Part shown: piece after piece, positions 53,045 through 64,000 of the stretch | Numbering within the stretch: position 1 is the stretch's first letter | How the letters are laid out: each line of letters opens with the position of its first letter | Source of the DNA: Nitrospirota bacterium | Lineage (GTDB): Bacteria; Nitrospinota_A; UBA7883 | Direction: 5' to 3' | Length of the DNA: 64,000 nucleotides | NCBI GenBank assembly: GCA_024275315.1 | Contig: JAJRZK010000020.1 | Coordinates: forward strand, 1 to 64,000 | Translations under genes and position numbers: made by a program | Notes under the pieces: generated by a model | Told to the model about the DNA's origin: nothing | What the model saw: the letters and a program-made list of their open reading frames with translations, nothing else | The model's database searches: none

Positions 53045-53860
53045 TCACCAAAACCTCTCCACATGGATCTGACCCGGATCCTTTTTCTTGTGCTCCTTGA
53101 ACCCCTCGGCCTCCAGCTTTGCCACCATCGTCTCTATCATGGCAGGGGCTCCGCACAGGAAGATGTGTGTATTATCCGGTTTCGGCGGCTCGCCCCAGGC
53201 TCTTTCCAGGGTTTTGTTGTCCCACAAATCCTGGACATACCCTGTATCACCTGTCCATCCCTCTTTTTCGTCATCCGGACGGCTGATAATGGGCTGGTAC
53301 GAGAAGTTTTTGCAATAGTAGGACAAGGTGACAAGCTCCGCCCTGTAACCGAGATCCCATGAATGGCGAGCTCCATGCAGCACGGCGAACTTGCGCGTGT
53401 CGTCGGCCATGAATGTTGTCCGGATCATGCTCATGTAAGGGGCAATCCCTGTGCCGGTCGCCACAAGGGCCAGGTTCATTTCCTCAGAAACCTGGTCCAG
53501 GGTGAACATGCCCTTGAATTTGATCGACATAAACAGGCCATCACCTTCCTTCAGGGCGAAAAGACGCGGCGTGAGCGAACCGGACCGGACCAGGGTTATG
53601 TAAAGCTCTACATATTCCTTTTGCTTGGACGAGGACGCTATGGAATAAGCTCGCTTGATCAGTTGATCCGGATTGGAGGGCGGACTCTCCGGATCGGAAA
53701 GCTCCACCCGCTTCGCAGACCAGGGTAGCCCTATGGCGACATATTGTCCCGCCTTGAAATCCGGCATGCTCCAACTATCGGGCCTGACCCGCAGAATCAT
53801 AAGTCCCGGCGCGAATTCGGTTTTTTTGACAACTACGGCGTTGATATCTGTTTCGCTCAT
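53045..53860 (-). CDS. fpr: Ferredoxin-NADP(H) reductase
   Basis: A 271-residue FAD enzyme exchanging electrons between NADPH and ferredoxin or flavodoxin. FAD binding is shown by RAYSIASSS (RxYS motif) and KGMFTLDQ, NADP binding by LVATGTGIAPYMSMIRTTF and the CGAPAMIETM motif, and the C-terminus HVERFW is like bacterial Fpr, which ends in an aromatic residue stacking on FAD. The start is at 53860. It is a single gene with 235 bp of non-coding DNA to the divergent yqeY. Confidence 0.93.
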   Translation of the reverse strand: MSETDINAVVVKKTEFAPGLMILRVRPDSWSMPDFKAGQYVAIGLPWSAKRVELSDPESPPSNPDQLIKRAYSIASSSKQKEYVELYITLVRSGSLTPRLFALKEGDGLFMSIKFKGMFTLDQVSEEMNLALVATGTGIAPYMSMIRTTFMADDTRKFAVLHGARHSWDLGYRAELVTLSYYCKNFSYQPIISRPDDEKEGWTGDTGYVQDLWDNKTLERAWGEPPKPDNTHIFLCGAPAMIETMVAKLEAEGFKEHKKKDPGQIHVERFW

Positions 53861-54095
53861 AACGTTCCTTTAGTTATTATCGAGTATCGGATTGCAACAA
53901 CCTCCCGTTTTTTTATAGTCTTACAGCAACCACCCCACGTCAAGGGCATATTCGTCGCTGGCGGATTTGCTTTTGTACATTTATATCCCCCCATATTAAG
54001 GAGTTGACAGATAAGCCTGTTGGAGCTATCTTCCTTATGAAACCATAAATCCCTGATTCAGTAATCATCGAGAATCATTGAGACCACCCGCGCTT

Positions 54096-54542
54096 ATGAA
54101 CCTTAAAGAGCGCCTTTTCGAGGATATGAAATCCGCGATGAAATCAAAGGAGCCCGTTCGCCTGTCCACAATCCGCATGACGTTAAACGCCATAAAAAAC
54201 AAAGAGCTGGAACAAGGCGGCGAGCTTGACGACACTGCTTTGGCTGACATCGTGTCCAAGTCGATCAAGCAACGGAGGGATTCGGCGTCGCAATACAAAA
54301 AAGCCGGCAGGGAGGAACTCGCCAGCAAGGAAGAAGCGGAAATAGCCGTGCTGATGGAATATCTGCCCGAACAGCTGAATGAAGATGAGCTTCGCTCAAT
54401 GTGCGTAAAAGCCATTGAGGAATCGGGAGCGAGCGATATGACCCAGATAGGCAAAGTTATGAAGCTACTGATGCCGAAGGTTAAAGGTAGGGCCGATGGA
54501 ACGACGGTAAACAAGATGGTAAAACAGATTCTCGGCTCCTGA
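54096..54542 (+). CDS. GatB/YqeY domain protein
   Basis: A 148-residue helical protein of the YqeY family, related to the tRNA-binding tail of GatB. It begins MNLKERLFEDMKSAMKSKEP and has the YLPEQLNEDELRSM and MKLLMPKVKGRADGTTVNKMV signatures. The function is unknown, possibly tRNA related. The frame extends six codons upstream, but ATG 54096 is the family start. It stands directly before dnaG, as in the macromolecular-synthesis operon; rpsU is not present. Confidence 0.92.
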   Translation: MNLKERLFEDMKSAMKSKEPVRLSTIRMTLNAIKNKELEQGGELDDTALADIVSKSIKQRRDSASQYKKAGREELASKEEAEIAVLMEYLPEQLNEDELRSMCVKAIEESGASDMTQIGKVMKLLMPKVKGRADGTTVNKMVKQILGS

Positions 54543-54575
54543 ACACCCTACATTTTTTATCACCTGTAAAACCAC

Positions 54576-56330
54576 ATGGCGCAAATACCGGATCATATAA
54601 TTAGCGATATCAGAAACCGGGCGGATATCGTGGAAGTTGTGTCCGGATATATATCACTTAAAAAAGCCGGCGCGAACTACCGCGCCCTGTGCCCTTTCCA
54701 CGAGGAAAAAACCGCGTCTTTCAACGTTAATCCCGCAAAACAGATATTTCATTGTTTTGGTTGCGGGGAAGGTGGTAACGCTTTTACCTTCGTGATGAAA
54801 TACGAAAACATATCCTTCCCGGAAGCTGTGCGCCTTCTGGCGGGGCAATATGGTGTCCAGATCCCCTTTACCGGAGGTGGCAAGCTCGATGATGAAACAG
54901 GCAAGCTGTACCAGGTAATGGAGGCCGCCGCAACTTTTTTCAGCAGACAGTTAGAAAAAACAACCACTTCCGGCCCGGCGCGTGATTACATGAAAAAACG
55001 GAATTTCACCCCTGACCTGGTAAACCTGTTCCGTATAGGCTGGGCTCCGGATGAATGGGAAATGTTGACCCGGAGCCTTGCAGAGTCCGGTTTTACCAGA
55101 AAAACCATCGAAACAGCAGGATTGGGCAAAATATCCTCCAGGGGAAACCTGATCGACCATTTCAGAAACAGGCTGATATTCCCGATCGCCGACGTTGGCG
55201 GCAGGATAATCGGCTTTGCTGGAAGAGTCATAGATGAGGAGCAAAAAAGGGGACCCAAATATATAAACAGCCCGGAAACCCCTATATACAACAAAAGCAG
55301 GGTCTTATACGGAATCGACCTTGCCAGGACCAGGGCTCGCGAGGCAAATACGCTGTATGTGGTGGAGGGTTATATGGATGTGATTTCGCTCCATGCCGCC
55401 GGCGTCAAAAATTGCGCGGCCGTGGCCGGGGTGGCGTTCACCCCGAAGCAGGCCGAAACCATCCGGCGCATATGCGATAACGTGGTGGTGGTGTTCGATT
55501 CGGACAGCGCCGGGGTCGCCGCCGCCCGCAAAAGTTTGCCGACTCTTCTCGACGCGGGACTTAAAGCCCGGGTGTTATCCCTCCCCGGCGCCAAGGATCC
55601 TGATGAATTCGTATCCAAACATGGACGGGATGAGTTTTTGCGTCTCGCCGCAAAGGCCAGCCCGTTTCCCCAGTTCATTATCGATAATGTCATGAAATCG
55701 GCCGATCTTGAAAGTGTGGAGGGGCGCGTAAAAGCGACAAAAGAGGTGATGCCTTTCCTGCGCAGGATAAAAGACGAAATGGAACGCTCTGAATATATTC
55801 AAATATTGTCGGACAGAACGGGCGTTGGCGCGCTAAACATACAAAAAGAAACAAAATCATCCACCCCTAAAACGGTTTTACGTTTAAAAACAACCAGTTT
55901 AGGCAATACATCGGCCAGATCGCAAGCGGAAAAAATACTCGTCAGAATCCTGCTGGACAACCCGCATTATCTTGAAAGCCTGGCTTCGGAGCTTTCTGCC
56001 GACAATTTCACGAATCAAGCGTACAAAAACATGTTCGAGCTGATTTTGGGCGCAAAGGAGCGGGGGATAACCGGAACCGCCGGCATATTAAGCCTTGATA
56101 TGGATGACACACTTAGAAAATCGCTGGCCGGCCTGTCACTGCAAACAGGCCTTTTTGATGAGGCGGATATGGAAAAAGTGGCGAAAGACTGTGTCAACCG
56201 GATACGATACCACCCGGACGAGAGGCGACTCAGGCTTGAAGAGCAGATTATCGCGGTAAAGGAAGGTAAAATGAATAAATTCAAGGAAGCGCAAAAAAAA
56301 TATATTGAATCCAGAGGTAATAGGATATAA
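54576..56330 (+). CDS. dnaG: DNA primase
   Basis: Makes RNA primers at the replication fork. The zinc domain CPFH (C39, H42) plus CFGC (C60, C63) is at the N-terminus. The TOPRIM core has VVEGYMDVISLHAAGV near 264 and VVVFDSDSAGVAAARKSLP near 305, with acidic metal residues. The C-terminal helicase-interacting region is short and helical. The length of 584 residues is normal. It lies 33 nt after yqeY and 37 nt before rpoD, in the conserved operon order. Confidence 0.97.
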   Translation: MAQIPDHIISDIRNRADIVEVVSGYISLKKAGANYRALCPFHEEKTASFNVNPAKQIFHCFGCGEGGNAFTFVMKYENISFPEAVRLLAGQYGVQIPFTGGGKLDDETGKLYQVMEAAATFFSRQLEKTTTSGPARDYMKKRNFTPDLVNLFRIGWAPDEWEMLTRSLAESGFTRKTIETAGLGKISSRGNLIDHFRNRLIFPIADVGGRIIGFAGRVIDEEQKRGPKYINSPETPIYNKSRVLYGIDLARTRAREANTLYVVEGYMDVISLHAAGVKNCAAVAGVAFTPKQAETIRRICDNVVVVFDSDSAGVAAARKSLPTLLDAGLKARVLSLPGAKDPDEFVSKHGRDEFLRLAAKASPFPQFIIDNVMKSADLESVEGRVKATKEVMPFLRRIKDEMERSEYIQILSDRTGVGALNIQKETKSSTPKTVLRLKTTSLGNTSARSQAEKILVRILLDNPHYLESLASELSADNFTNQAYKNMFELILGAKERGITGTAGILSLDMDDTLRKSLAGLSLQTGLFDEADMEKVAKDCVNRIRYHPDERRLRLEEQIIAVKEGKMNKFKEAQKKYIESRGNRI

Positions 56331-56367
56331 TTAAGGATTTGATTTTACTTGTAACGGAGTACTTTCG

Positions 56368-58101
<1,734 letters not shown>

Positions 58102-58145
58102 GCCCGGCCGGCTTATTGCTGATTCGCCGCCAAGCGGCTCCCCTT

Positions 58146-58222
58146 GGGCCCATAGCTCAATTGGCTAGAGCCTCCGGCTCATAACCGGATGGTTCCAGGT
58201 TCGATTCCTGGTGGGCCCACCA
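58146..58222 (+). tRNA. tRNA with anticodon CAT (elongator Met or Ile2)
   Basis: A 77-nt tRNA with encoded CCA. The acceptor stem is GGGCCCA/TGGGCCC. The anticodon stem TCCGG/CCGGA has loop CTCATAA with CAT at 58180-58182, and the T-arm CCAGGTTCGATTCCTGG is regular. It has no initiator-type GGG/CCC anticodon stem and its acceptor pairs normally at 1-72, so it is not initiator. Elongator Met or lysidine-modified Ile2 cannot be told apart confidently by eye. Confidence 0.93.
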
Positions 58223-58305
58223 TTATTGCGCCGCCACAACGCAAACCCCATCTGTTTAACTGGGCTACGCGTCTCAACCTTGATACGTCATGCGCGGGAA
58301 TTGCG

Positions 58306-59259
58306 TTAACAGTCGACGTCATGGCCGGCTTTATGGCCGGCCGGATCGGGGGGTTCGGCTTTGTGTTGCTTGTGGGAAGTGTCGGAACAGGCGTATTGTT
58401 CTATCTGTACCGTGGAATGCGTGATGCCCAGCTTGTCCACCAGGAATTTTTTTATGTCCAGAAGCGTTTGAGCCTGGTCTGCGTCACAGCTGACATTGGC
58501 GTGAAGCGTAATCATGGTGTTTTCGGAGGTCAGGCTCCACGCGTGAACATGATGAATATCCTCGACGCTTGGAACGGCTTCTTGCAATTGAGCCCGCATC
58601 GCCGCCACATCCAGCCATTCCGGGGCGCCTTCAAGAAGGATATGGGCCGACTTCTTTACCAGGTCCCACGCACTACGGAAAACAAGCATCGCCACAAAAA
58701 CCGACAGTATCGGATCGATAGGCGACCAGCCGGTCCATATGATAACAACAGCCGCGATAACCGTCCCGATCGATCCGAGCATGTCACCAATCACATGTAG
58801 CGCCGCTCCCCGGATATTCATATTATCCTTGTCCCCTCCATGCAACAGGACAAGGGAGGCGATGTTCACCCCAAGACCGGCCAGGGCAACCACCAGCATG
58901 AACCCACCAGCCACCTCCACCGGCGACCAAAAACGTTGAATCGCTTCTATAATGATCCAACCCACTATCACAACAAGCGTAATACCGTTCAGAAACGCCG
59001 CTATCACCTGGAACCGTTGATAGCCGTATGAGCGTTTTGTGTCAGGAAGTTTCCGGGAAATATGAAAGGCGAACCATGCGAGGGCCAGTGAGGCTGTGTC
59101 GGTGAGCATGTGGCCCGCATCCGCCATCAGGGCAAGGGACCCCGAAACGACCCCGCCAATTATCTCGACCACCATGAACCCGCCGGTGAACAGCATGGCC
59201 CAGAACACACGCCGTATGTTGTCTGCGTCGTTTTCGGGCTTTCCGTGGTAATGCGGCAT
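58306..59259 (-). CDS. Cation diffusion facilitator (CzcD/ZitB-like)
   Basis: A 317-residue inner-membrane metal/H+ antiporter exporting Zn(II), perhaps Co/Cd. Six helices (about 18-190) carry the ligand pairs: SGSLALMADAGHMLTDTASL in TM2 and ALHVIGDMLGSIGTV in TM5 (H/D pair). The C-terminal ferredoxin-like domain contains DIHHVHAWSLTSENTMITLH. The last 25 residues are His-rich (SHKQHKAEPPDPAGHKAGHD). It is away from the metal island and not accompanied by a regulator. Confidence 0.93.
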   Translation of the reverse strand: MPHYHGKPENDADNIRRVFWAMLFTGGFMVVEIIGGVVSGSLALMADAGHMLTDTASLALAWFAFHISRKLPDTKRSYGYQRFQVIAAFLNGITLVVIVGWIIIEAIQRFWSPVEVAGGFMLVVALAGLGVNIASLVLLHGGDKDNMNIRGAALHVIGDMLGSIGTVIAAVVIIWTGWSPIDPILSVFVAMLVFRSAWDLVKKSAHILLEGAPEWLDVAAMRAQLQEAVPSVEDIHHVHAWSLTSENTMITLHANVSCDADQAQTLLDIKKFLVDKLGITHSTVQIEQYACSDTSHKQHKAEPPDPAGHKAGHDVDC

Positions 59260-59440
59260 TGTTACCTGACAACGGAGGCGCGAGCCATGAAGACCCCGGA
59301 AAAGCGTCCGATGAAAAACAGGGCGGGGTATTGTTGACCATGGTGATGATTTTTGCTAAACATATGTTTCATTCTACTTTAGGATCATAAACCACTTCAA
59401 ATCAAAACTGGCCGTTTTATAACCGCCCCTGAAAAACGCT

Positions 59441-60643
59441 ATGAATCCGGAAACTGTCGAGCCTTCGTTCACAATACTGATGCCCACGTATAACCAGGCG
59501 AACTTTCTGGCCGAATCGATTGGCAGCGTCCTGGCCCAGACCTATCCAAACTGGGAAGCCGTTATAGTCAACGACGGCTCGACTGACAACACCAGGGAGG
59601 TTCTGGACACCATCGTCCCCCGTGACAAAAGGTTCCGCGTTTTTCACAAGGAAAACGGAGGCGTGGCGTCCGCCCTGAACGAGGCGCTTGAGCGCGCGTC
59701 GGGGGAATGGATATGCTGGCTATCCACGGATGACTTGTTCGAGCCGGACAAGCTGTCCATCCACACGAAAGCCATAACAGAAAATCGTAACGCCAGGTTT
59801 TTCCACTCCGACTACTCAATCCTGGACGATTCCTCCGGCGCAAAACAACAAGCCTGCGCCGCCTCGATCCAGCCCACGAAGGAATGGGCGTTGTTGCGGC
59901 TGTTTCATTCGAACTACATAAACGGGATCAGCGTCGCTATTCACAAGGATGTTTTCGGGCGTGTGGGAAGATTCAGCGACAAATACCCCTGCGCCCAGGA
60001 TTTTGAGTTTTGGCTTAAATCTGGTGTTCATTATCCCGTTTATTTCATAGACCAGGCCACCAGCGTAACCAGGACGTACACGACCCAGATAACAAGAGCA
60101 TTCCCGGAGCGTGGCATTCTGGACTCCGCCAGGTCCTGCGTCGAGTTCCTGAACCAGAACCGGTTTTCCAATCTGTTTCCCTGGATCGACCTGCAGGACC
60201 CCAATAACATAGGGCGGGTTATCGACAGCGTGATGGAGACGGTAAAGGCTCCGAATTCATATATTACCATCGGTGGCGGAGCCGGGGCGCTGATCGATCG
60301 GATGCGCGAGTGGATATCACAGGAAATTCCCGGCCAGTGGTGGGACCAGATCAGACCGCAGATGCAAAACCTGGTGGCGCAAATGCAAAGCAGTCCGCTA
60401 CCCGCCGGTGTTTTACAGGTTTTCAGATCTATCCTTGATCCTTTTGAAGGATACACAACCTGCGACCCCTTCGTTGAAATGCGGAGGCATATGGCGTTGT
60501 CTATCGATCACGGGGATTTGCAGACAGCCACAACGCTTTGCAGATATTTGAAAAGTTATGACCAGGCGTATCCTGACGCGGTCGATAACCTGAGAAAGGC
60601 CCTGCTGGCCGCCGGATTCCCGGAATCGGAATTTCATTTCTAG
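59441..60643 (+). CDS. Family 2 glycosyltransferase with C-terminal extension
   Basis: A 400-residue protein. The N-terminal GT-A domain has FTILMPTYNQANFLAESIGS, VIVNDGSTDNTREVLD, and the metal motif WLSTDDLFEPDKL (acidic pair), then the acceptor region AQDFEFWLKSG. About 150 further residues are helical and may bind the acceptor or another protein. The sugar and target are unknown. It is a single gene with a divergent cation exporter to its left (181 bp) and 343 bp to the chemoreceptor on its right. Confidence 0.88.
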   Translation: MNPETVEPSFTILMPTYNQANFLAESIGSVLAQTYPNWEAVIVNDGSTDNTREVLDTIVPRDKRFRVFHKENGGVASALNEALERASGEWICWLSTDDLFEPDKLSIHTKAITENRNARFFHSDYSILDDSSGAKQQACAASIQPTKEWALLRLFHSNYINGISVAIHKDVFGRVGRFSDKYPCAQDFEFWLKSGVHYPVYFIDQATSVTRTYTTQITRAFPERGILDSARSCVEFLNQNRFSNLFPWIDLQDPNNIGRVIDSVMETVKAPNSYITIGGGAGALIDRMREWISQEIPGQWWDQIRPQMQNLVAQMQSSPLPAGVLQVFRSILDPFEGYTTCDPFVEMRRHMALSIDHGDLQTATTLCRYLKSYDQAYPDAVDNLRKALLAAGFPESEFHF

Positions 60644-60986
60644 CCTACCGCCAGCCAACACACCGCCGGTAATTGATAAAAGGCCCTGCCAGTTGGCGCC
60701 CTTTATCTATCAGCCGCTCAATGACCAAGCAGATGATCCCGGCGGTCAACGGTGGACACCCGGCGGATGGGTACAGACCGAAAAGCTTATCCATACCGTT
60801 GGGGAGCTGGAAGCTGAAATTATTAAATTCAAGTGGCGTAAATAGCCCAGTAGCTGTAAGATTGTAATCATGGTGGGATTCAAGGGGGTAATCCATCTGG
60901 CTTGTAGCATATTTTCGGGGGGGGATGTGTGTCATATCAAAGCAAAATCCGCTGTATGCCGAGCATGACATACTAGTTAATCTATT
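60644..60986. other. Intergenic region with possible small ORF
   Basis: The region contains the 50-codon frame listed separately at 60693. The right end has an ATAT...G8ATGTG stretch at 60909-60929 resembling sequences at 29166 and 34823, upstream of the chemoreceptor. No clear sigma-70 promoter boxes are seen. Confidence 0.45.
60693..60845 (+). CDS. Possible 50-residue small protein or gene remnant
   Basis: A TTG-started frame of 50 codons reads APFIYQPLNDQADDPGGQRW and, further on, EKLIHTVGELEAEIIKFKWR to a TAG. The composition is clearly protein-like, with an N-terminal disordered part and a C-terminal amphipathic helix. The ribosome site is poor (AGG nine nt upstream), and the frame stays open upstream to about 60640, so it may be the tail of a decayed gene. 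No family is recognised. Confidence 0.3.
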   Translation: MAPFIYQPLNDQADDPGGQRWTPGGWVQTEKLIHTVGELEAEIIKFKWRK

Positions 60987-63191
60987 ATGGGAAAAAAAAT
61001 CTTAAAAAGCATTCAAACAAAACTTATTGGAATGCTGTCCATTATTCTGGTGGTGACACTTGTAATGGGCGGTTTCCTGATCTCCAACGCGCTTGAAAGC
61101 AGGACACTAGCTGTCCGGTATGACCTGATGAACGAAATGGCCGGGAGCCTTAACTCCGCCGCCGCTTTTCAGGCGATTGAAAGGGGTGTAGGCAACACTA
61201 TATTGGCCAGCGACTCTCCTCCGCAGAAACTGATCAAAAAATTTAACGACCTGGGCGTAAAAGGCGACGAACAAGTGCGTCTGGCCATGGAGCGCCTGGA
61301 CAAACTTATGGAACAGACAGGCAACACGGATCTGAAAAACTCGAAAACTGATTGGGAAAAACTGCATAACGAGCTTGTCAGAACCAGGCCTGGAATAGTG
61401 AATAAATCTGTCGACAGCAAGGACTGGATAAAAATCGTGAGCGAAAACATAAAAATGGAGTTTAATCTTCGTGATCTTTCGTTCGCGCCATCAAATCCCA
61501 GGGAAATGTTGCTATATTACAATAGCACTGTCCGCGCTAAAGTTGCGACGCTTGCAGAATACGCGGGCCTGGAACGAGCGTTGCTGGGAGCTATCATATC
61601 CGGATGGAGCCCGATCATGCCTGCCAAACTGGAAGTGCTGAGAAAATACAGGGCGCTGGTGGAAAACTCATCCGAGAGCATCCTGTTCCTCAAGAATCTC
61701 TCCAGCACACCTCCGGAACTGAAGAAAGCCATACAATCACTTGAAACGGAATTTTTTGGCCGATACGAGAAGCTCAGGAAAGAAGTGTATTCAGTCGGCG
61801 CGAAACTGATGCGGTCCCGCTACCGGTCAGGAGGGAAAATAGAAGAGGCGACCGACGCCCGGTATCCGGTAAGCGAAAGCGAATGGATAGACCGGGCCAC
61901 CAAGGCTATCAATTCCGTTCTTGAAGTGTCGAAGGTGGCGGGGAGAATTTCCACAGACGCGACTATGGCCATCCAGGATAATTCCCGCAACTCTATTATT
62001 AAAAGTGTCGGATTGCTGACTTTGGCGATAACGGTGTTTGGTGTAATTCTCTTTTCGGTAAAACGATCGATCACCGGTCCACTAAACTTTACCGTGATCC
62101 GGTTGCGTGACATTTCCGAGGGCGAGGGTGACCTTACACAGCGAATGCCAGTTACGTCTGAAGATGAAATTGGCGAGCTTTCATACTGGTTCAATCAATT
62201 CATAGAAAAGATTCAGACTATTTTCATAGACATCTCGCACAACTCCAAAACACTGGCGGCTTCTGCTGTGGAGTTGACATCCATATCGAACCAGCTGGCC
62301 AGCGGTTCCGAAGAGACAACAACCCAGGCAAACACGGTGGCCGGGGCGACCGAGCAAATGTCGCAGAATATCAACACCATGGCCTCCGCCGTCGAAGAAA
62401 TGAGTACGAACATCTCTACCGTTTCCAGCGGGGCGGAGCAGGTGTCGGCTAACATGGAATCTGTATCAGCCGCTGTTGGAGAGATGACCTCGTCCATAGA
62501 AGCAATAAACAAAAACGCAAGAGACGCTTCGGCTGTCTCTACAAGGGCTATGGAAATGTCGGGGACCGCTTCTAAAACCATGGACACCCTGGGAGCCGCC
62601 GCACGGGAAATCGGCGCGGTGACAGAGGTGATAAAACGTATCGCAGAGCAGACAAACCTGCTGGCCCTAAACGCCACAATAGAAGCCGCATCCGCCGGAG
62701 AGGCCGGCAAGGGATTCGCCGTTGTCGCCCACGAGATAAAAGAACTGGCCAATCAAAGCGCCCAGGCAGCGGAAAATATCGCCTCGAAGATCGATGGCGT
62801 CCAGGGAAACACCCAGGACGCGATAAAGGTTATCGCGGAGGTATCGGGAATAATCAACACCATCAACGAGTCGATCAGCGTCATCACGAATTCCGTGGAG
62901 CAACAGTCCAGGACAGCGGCGAATATATCCTCCAATATAGACCAGGCCGCAAAAGGGGCGACCGATATGGCGTCGTCCATAGCCGAGGTCGCCGCCGGAG
63001 CCAACGAGGTGTCGAAAAACACCGGCGAAGCCGCGAAAGGGGCCAACGACGTCGCCTCCAACATCCTGGGAGTCAGCAAAGCGGCCAGCGACACGAACTC
63101 TGGCGCCCAGCAGGTGGATACATCCTCCAGAGAGCTTGCCAGCATCGCCGGAGAGCTCGAAACGATAGTTTCCAGATTCAAGGTGGAGTGA
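60987..63191 (+). CDS. Methyl-accepting chemotaxis protein with NIT-like sensor domain
   Basis: A 734-residue chemoreceptor. TM1 lies at about 13-33, a periplasmic helical sensor spans about 40-330 and resembles the nitrate/nitrite-sensing (NIT) domain ([14 protein letters not shown] motif, helical bundle), TM2 is at about 341-358, then a HAMP domain ([17 protein letters not shown]) and the signalling domain with the CheW/CheA contact tip [35 protein letters not shown] (residues about 552-586). Methylation helices flank it ([20 protein letters not shown]). With the CheY-like gene it indicates chemotaxis or a chemosensory pathway. The ligand is inferred only. Confidence 0.92.
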   Translation: MGKKILKSIQTKLIGMLSIILVVTLVMGGFLISNALESRTLAVRYDLMNEMAGSLNSAAAFQAIERGVGNTILASDSPPQKLIKKFNDLGVKGDEQVRLAMERLDKLMEQTGNTDLKNSKTDWEKLHNELVRTRPGIVNKSVDSKDWIKIVSENIKMEFNLRDLSFAPSNPREMLLYYNSTVRAKVATLAEYAGLERALLGAIISGWSPIMPAKLEVLRKYRALVENSSESILFLKNLSSTPPELKKAIQSLETEFFGRYEKLRKEVYSVGAKLMRSRYRSGGKIEEATDARYPVSESEWIDRATKAINSVLEVSKVAGRISTDATMAIQDNSRNSIIKSVGLLTLAITVFGVILFSVKRSITGPLNFTVIRLRDISEGEGDLTQRMPVTSEDEIGELSYWFNQFIEKIQTIFIDISHNSKTLAASAVELTSISNQLASGSEETTTQANTVAGATEQMSQNINTMASAVEEMSTNISTVSSGAEQVSANMESVSAAVGEMTSSIEAINKNARDASAVSTRAMEMSGTASKTMDTLGAAAREIGAVTEVIKRIAEQTNLLALNATIEAASAGEAGKGFAVVAHEIKELANQSAQAAENIASKIDGVQGNTQDAIKVIAEVSGIINTINESISVITNSVEQQSRTAANISSNIDQAAKGATDMASSIAEVAAGANEVSKNTGEAAKGANDVASNILGVSKAASDTNSGAQQVDTSSRELASIAGELETIVSRFKVE

Positions 63192-63247
63192 CAAGCCCTG
63201 TTCATATACGTTTACTGCCGTATACGTAATTACGCCAGGGGGGTGGT

Positions 63248-63943
63248 TTAGACAGACACCAGTTTTGAAACGATAGAACTGAAGATTTTAATTCCATCTG
63301 TTCCGCCCAAACTCTCTTCACATACACGCTCGGGATGGGGCATCATGCCTGCTACGTTCCGGTCAGCGGATAATATACCGGCGATACCGCGCATGGAACC
63401 GTTGGGGTTGGCTTGTTGTGTCACGTCCCCTGTGGCGTCGCAATAGCTGAACAATATTCGGTCTTCGCTATCCAACCGGTCAAGCGTATCGTCGTCGGCG
63501 ACATAACGTCCCTCCATATGCGCCACCGGGACTCTTATAATTTCCCCGTCGCTCATGCAATTGGTGACGAAAGAATCTGTCGTCCCGACCCGCAACCAAG
63601 TGTCCCTGCAGACAAATTTCATGGACTCGTTGCGCATGAGCGCACCTGGCAAAAGACCCGCCTCTGTCAATATCTGGAACCCGTTGCAGATACCCAAAAC
63701 CGCGCCACCATCGTCAACATAACGTTTAACCGCGGTCATCACCGGAGACAACCTGGCTATGGCGCCCGCCCGCAGGTAATCGCCATACGAAAATCCGCCG
63801 GGAATTATCACCATATCGAACCCGGCCAGAGAAGTTTCTCCATGCCAGACAAAATCGGCGTCATGACCCAAAATATGTTTTGTGACGTGATAGCAATCAT
63901 GGTCACAGTTGGACCCGGGGAACTCGATAATAGCGAATCTCAT
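63248..63943 (-). CDS. purQ: Phosphoribosylformylglycinamidine synthase subunit PurQ
   Basis: The glutaminase subunit (231 residues) that supplies ammonia to PurL for FGAM in purine synthesis. The N-terminus FAIIEFPGSNCDHDCYHV, the oxyanion strand GGFSYGDYLRAGAIA, the catalytic Cys in LGICNGFQIL and the His/Glu of the triad in HPERVCEES are all visible. The short, stand-alone form requires PurS and PurL. It begins 3 nt after the stop of another gene running in from the right edge. Confidence 0.95.
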   Translation of the reverse strand: MRFAIIEFPGSNCDHDCYHVTKHILGHDADFVWHGETSLAGFDMVIIPGGFSYGDYLRAGAIARLSPVMTAVKRYVDDGGAVLGICNGFQILTEAGLLPGALMRNESMKFVCRDTWLRVGTTDSFVTNCMSDGEIIRVPVAHMEGRYVADDDTLDRLDSEDRILFSYCDATGDVTQQANPNGSMRGIAGILSADRNVAGMMPHPERVCEESLGGTDGIKIFSSIVSKLVSV

Positions 63944-63946
63944 AGG

Positions 63947-64000
63947 CTATTTGAACACATCAGCGAAACGACCGGATGTGTGCCTGAGCCTGTTGGATAA
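63947..64000 (-). CDS. 3' end of a gene upstream of purQ, cut by window edge
   Basis: The last 17 codons of a leftward frame end with TAG three nt before the purQ ATG, the spacing expected in a pur operon. The visible residues end in a RFADVFK pattern that resembles the C-terminus of PurB more than PurS, but 17 residues are not enough to name it. Confidence 0.3.
   Translation of the reverse strand, partial: LSNRLRHTSGRFADVFK

Noticed and set aside
59287-59337. 16-codon ATG frame with GGAGG between the cation exporter and glycosyltransferase
   Set aside because: Too short to support, with no leader-type features and no conserved partner visible.

Overview
This window is from a Gram-negative bacterium. 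It encodes TolC-type and other outer-membrane barrels, lipoproteins with lipoboxes, periplasmic c-type cytochromes and a CheY/chemoreceptor pair. The housekeeping genes (alaS, ligA, lepA, lepB, def, yqeY-dnaG-rpoD, metH, purQ) look bacterial and unremarkable in order. The style fits a deep-branching proteobacterial or Nitrospinota/deltaproteobacterial-like lineage, but I cannot fix the taxon without a search.

Layout. 1-6.6 kb: a glycosyltransferase cut by the window edge, an NhaB antiporter with a polytopic glycosyltransferase, an SDR enzyme, a TPR protein and a CheY-like regulator. The end of the CheY gene and its terminator have been tandemly duplicated. 7.4-15.7 kb: a small cytochrome c, tRNA-Leu(CAA), ilvE, an FmdB zinc ribbon, a QueC protein fused to a PPC/DUF296 domain, a TIGR04282 protein, alaS, an M48 lipoprotein protease and tRNA-Leu(TAA).

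15.7-34.9 kb is an almost uninterrupted metal and metalloid resistance island with four regulatory circuits. (i) A cupredoxin-TolC-CusB-CusA-dihaem cytochrome operon and a BlaI/CopY repressor plus M56 membrane protease pair share TACANNTGTA operators; the protease carries a cysteine-rich tail in place of a beta-lactam sensor. (ii) A six-gene leftward operon (outer-membrane barrel, HMA protein, NHL protein, MerR, MerC-like, thioredoxin-like) starts from a mer-type promoter with a long spacer. (iii) arsR-acr3 runs divergently, with an ArsR-like dyad over its promoter. (iv) A CsoR-family gene, a merT-merP fusion, merC and merA follow, with G/C-tract palindromes upstream of csoR and merTP; a Cu/Zn-type permease lies beyond merA.

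35-64 kb returns to core functions: ligA, a methyltransferase, a class III cyclase-like protein next to a divergent phosphofructokinase-like protein, lepA-lepB, a leftward M16 protease/phosphatase/ACT/deformylase operon, a two-gene cobalamin methionine synthase (activation domain encoded separately), an AIM24 protein with a GYF-like domain, ubiX, a ferredoxin-NADP reductase, yqeY-dnaG-rpoD, a CAT-anticodon tRNA, a cation diffusion facilitator, another glycosyltransferase, a chemoreceptor with a NIT-like sensor, and purQ.

No rRNA, CRISPR array, transposase or integrase was seen. The most promising undescribed systems are the putative metal-sensing BlaR1-like circuit and the MerR-controlled six-gene operon.
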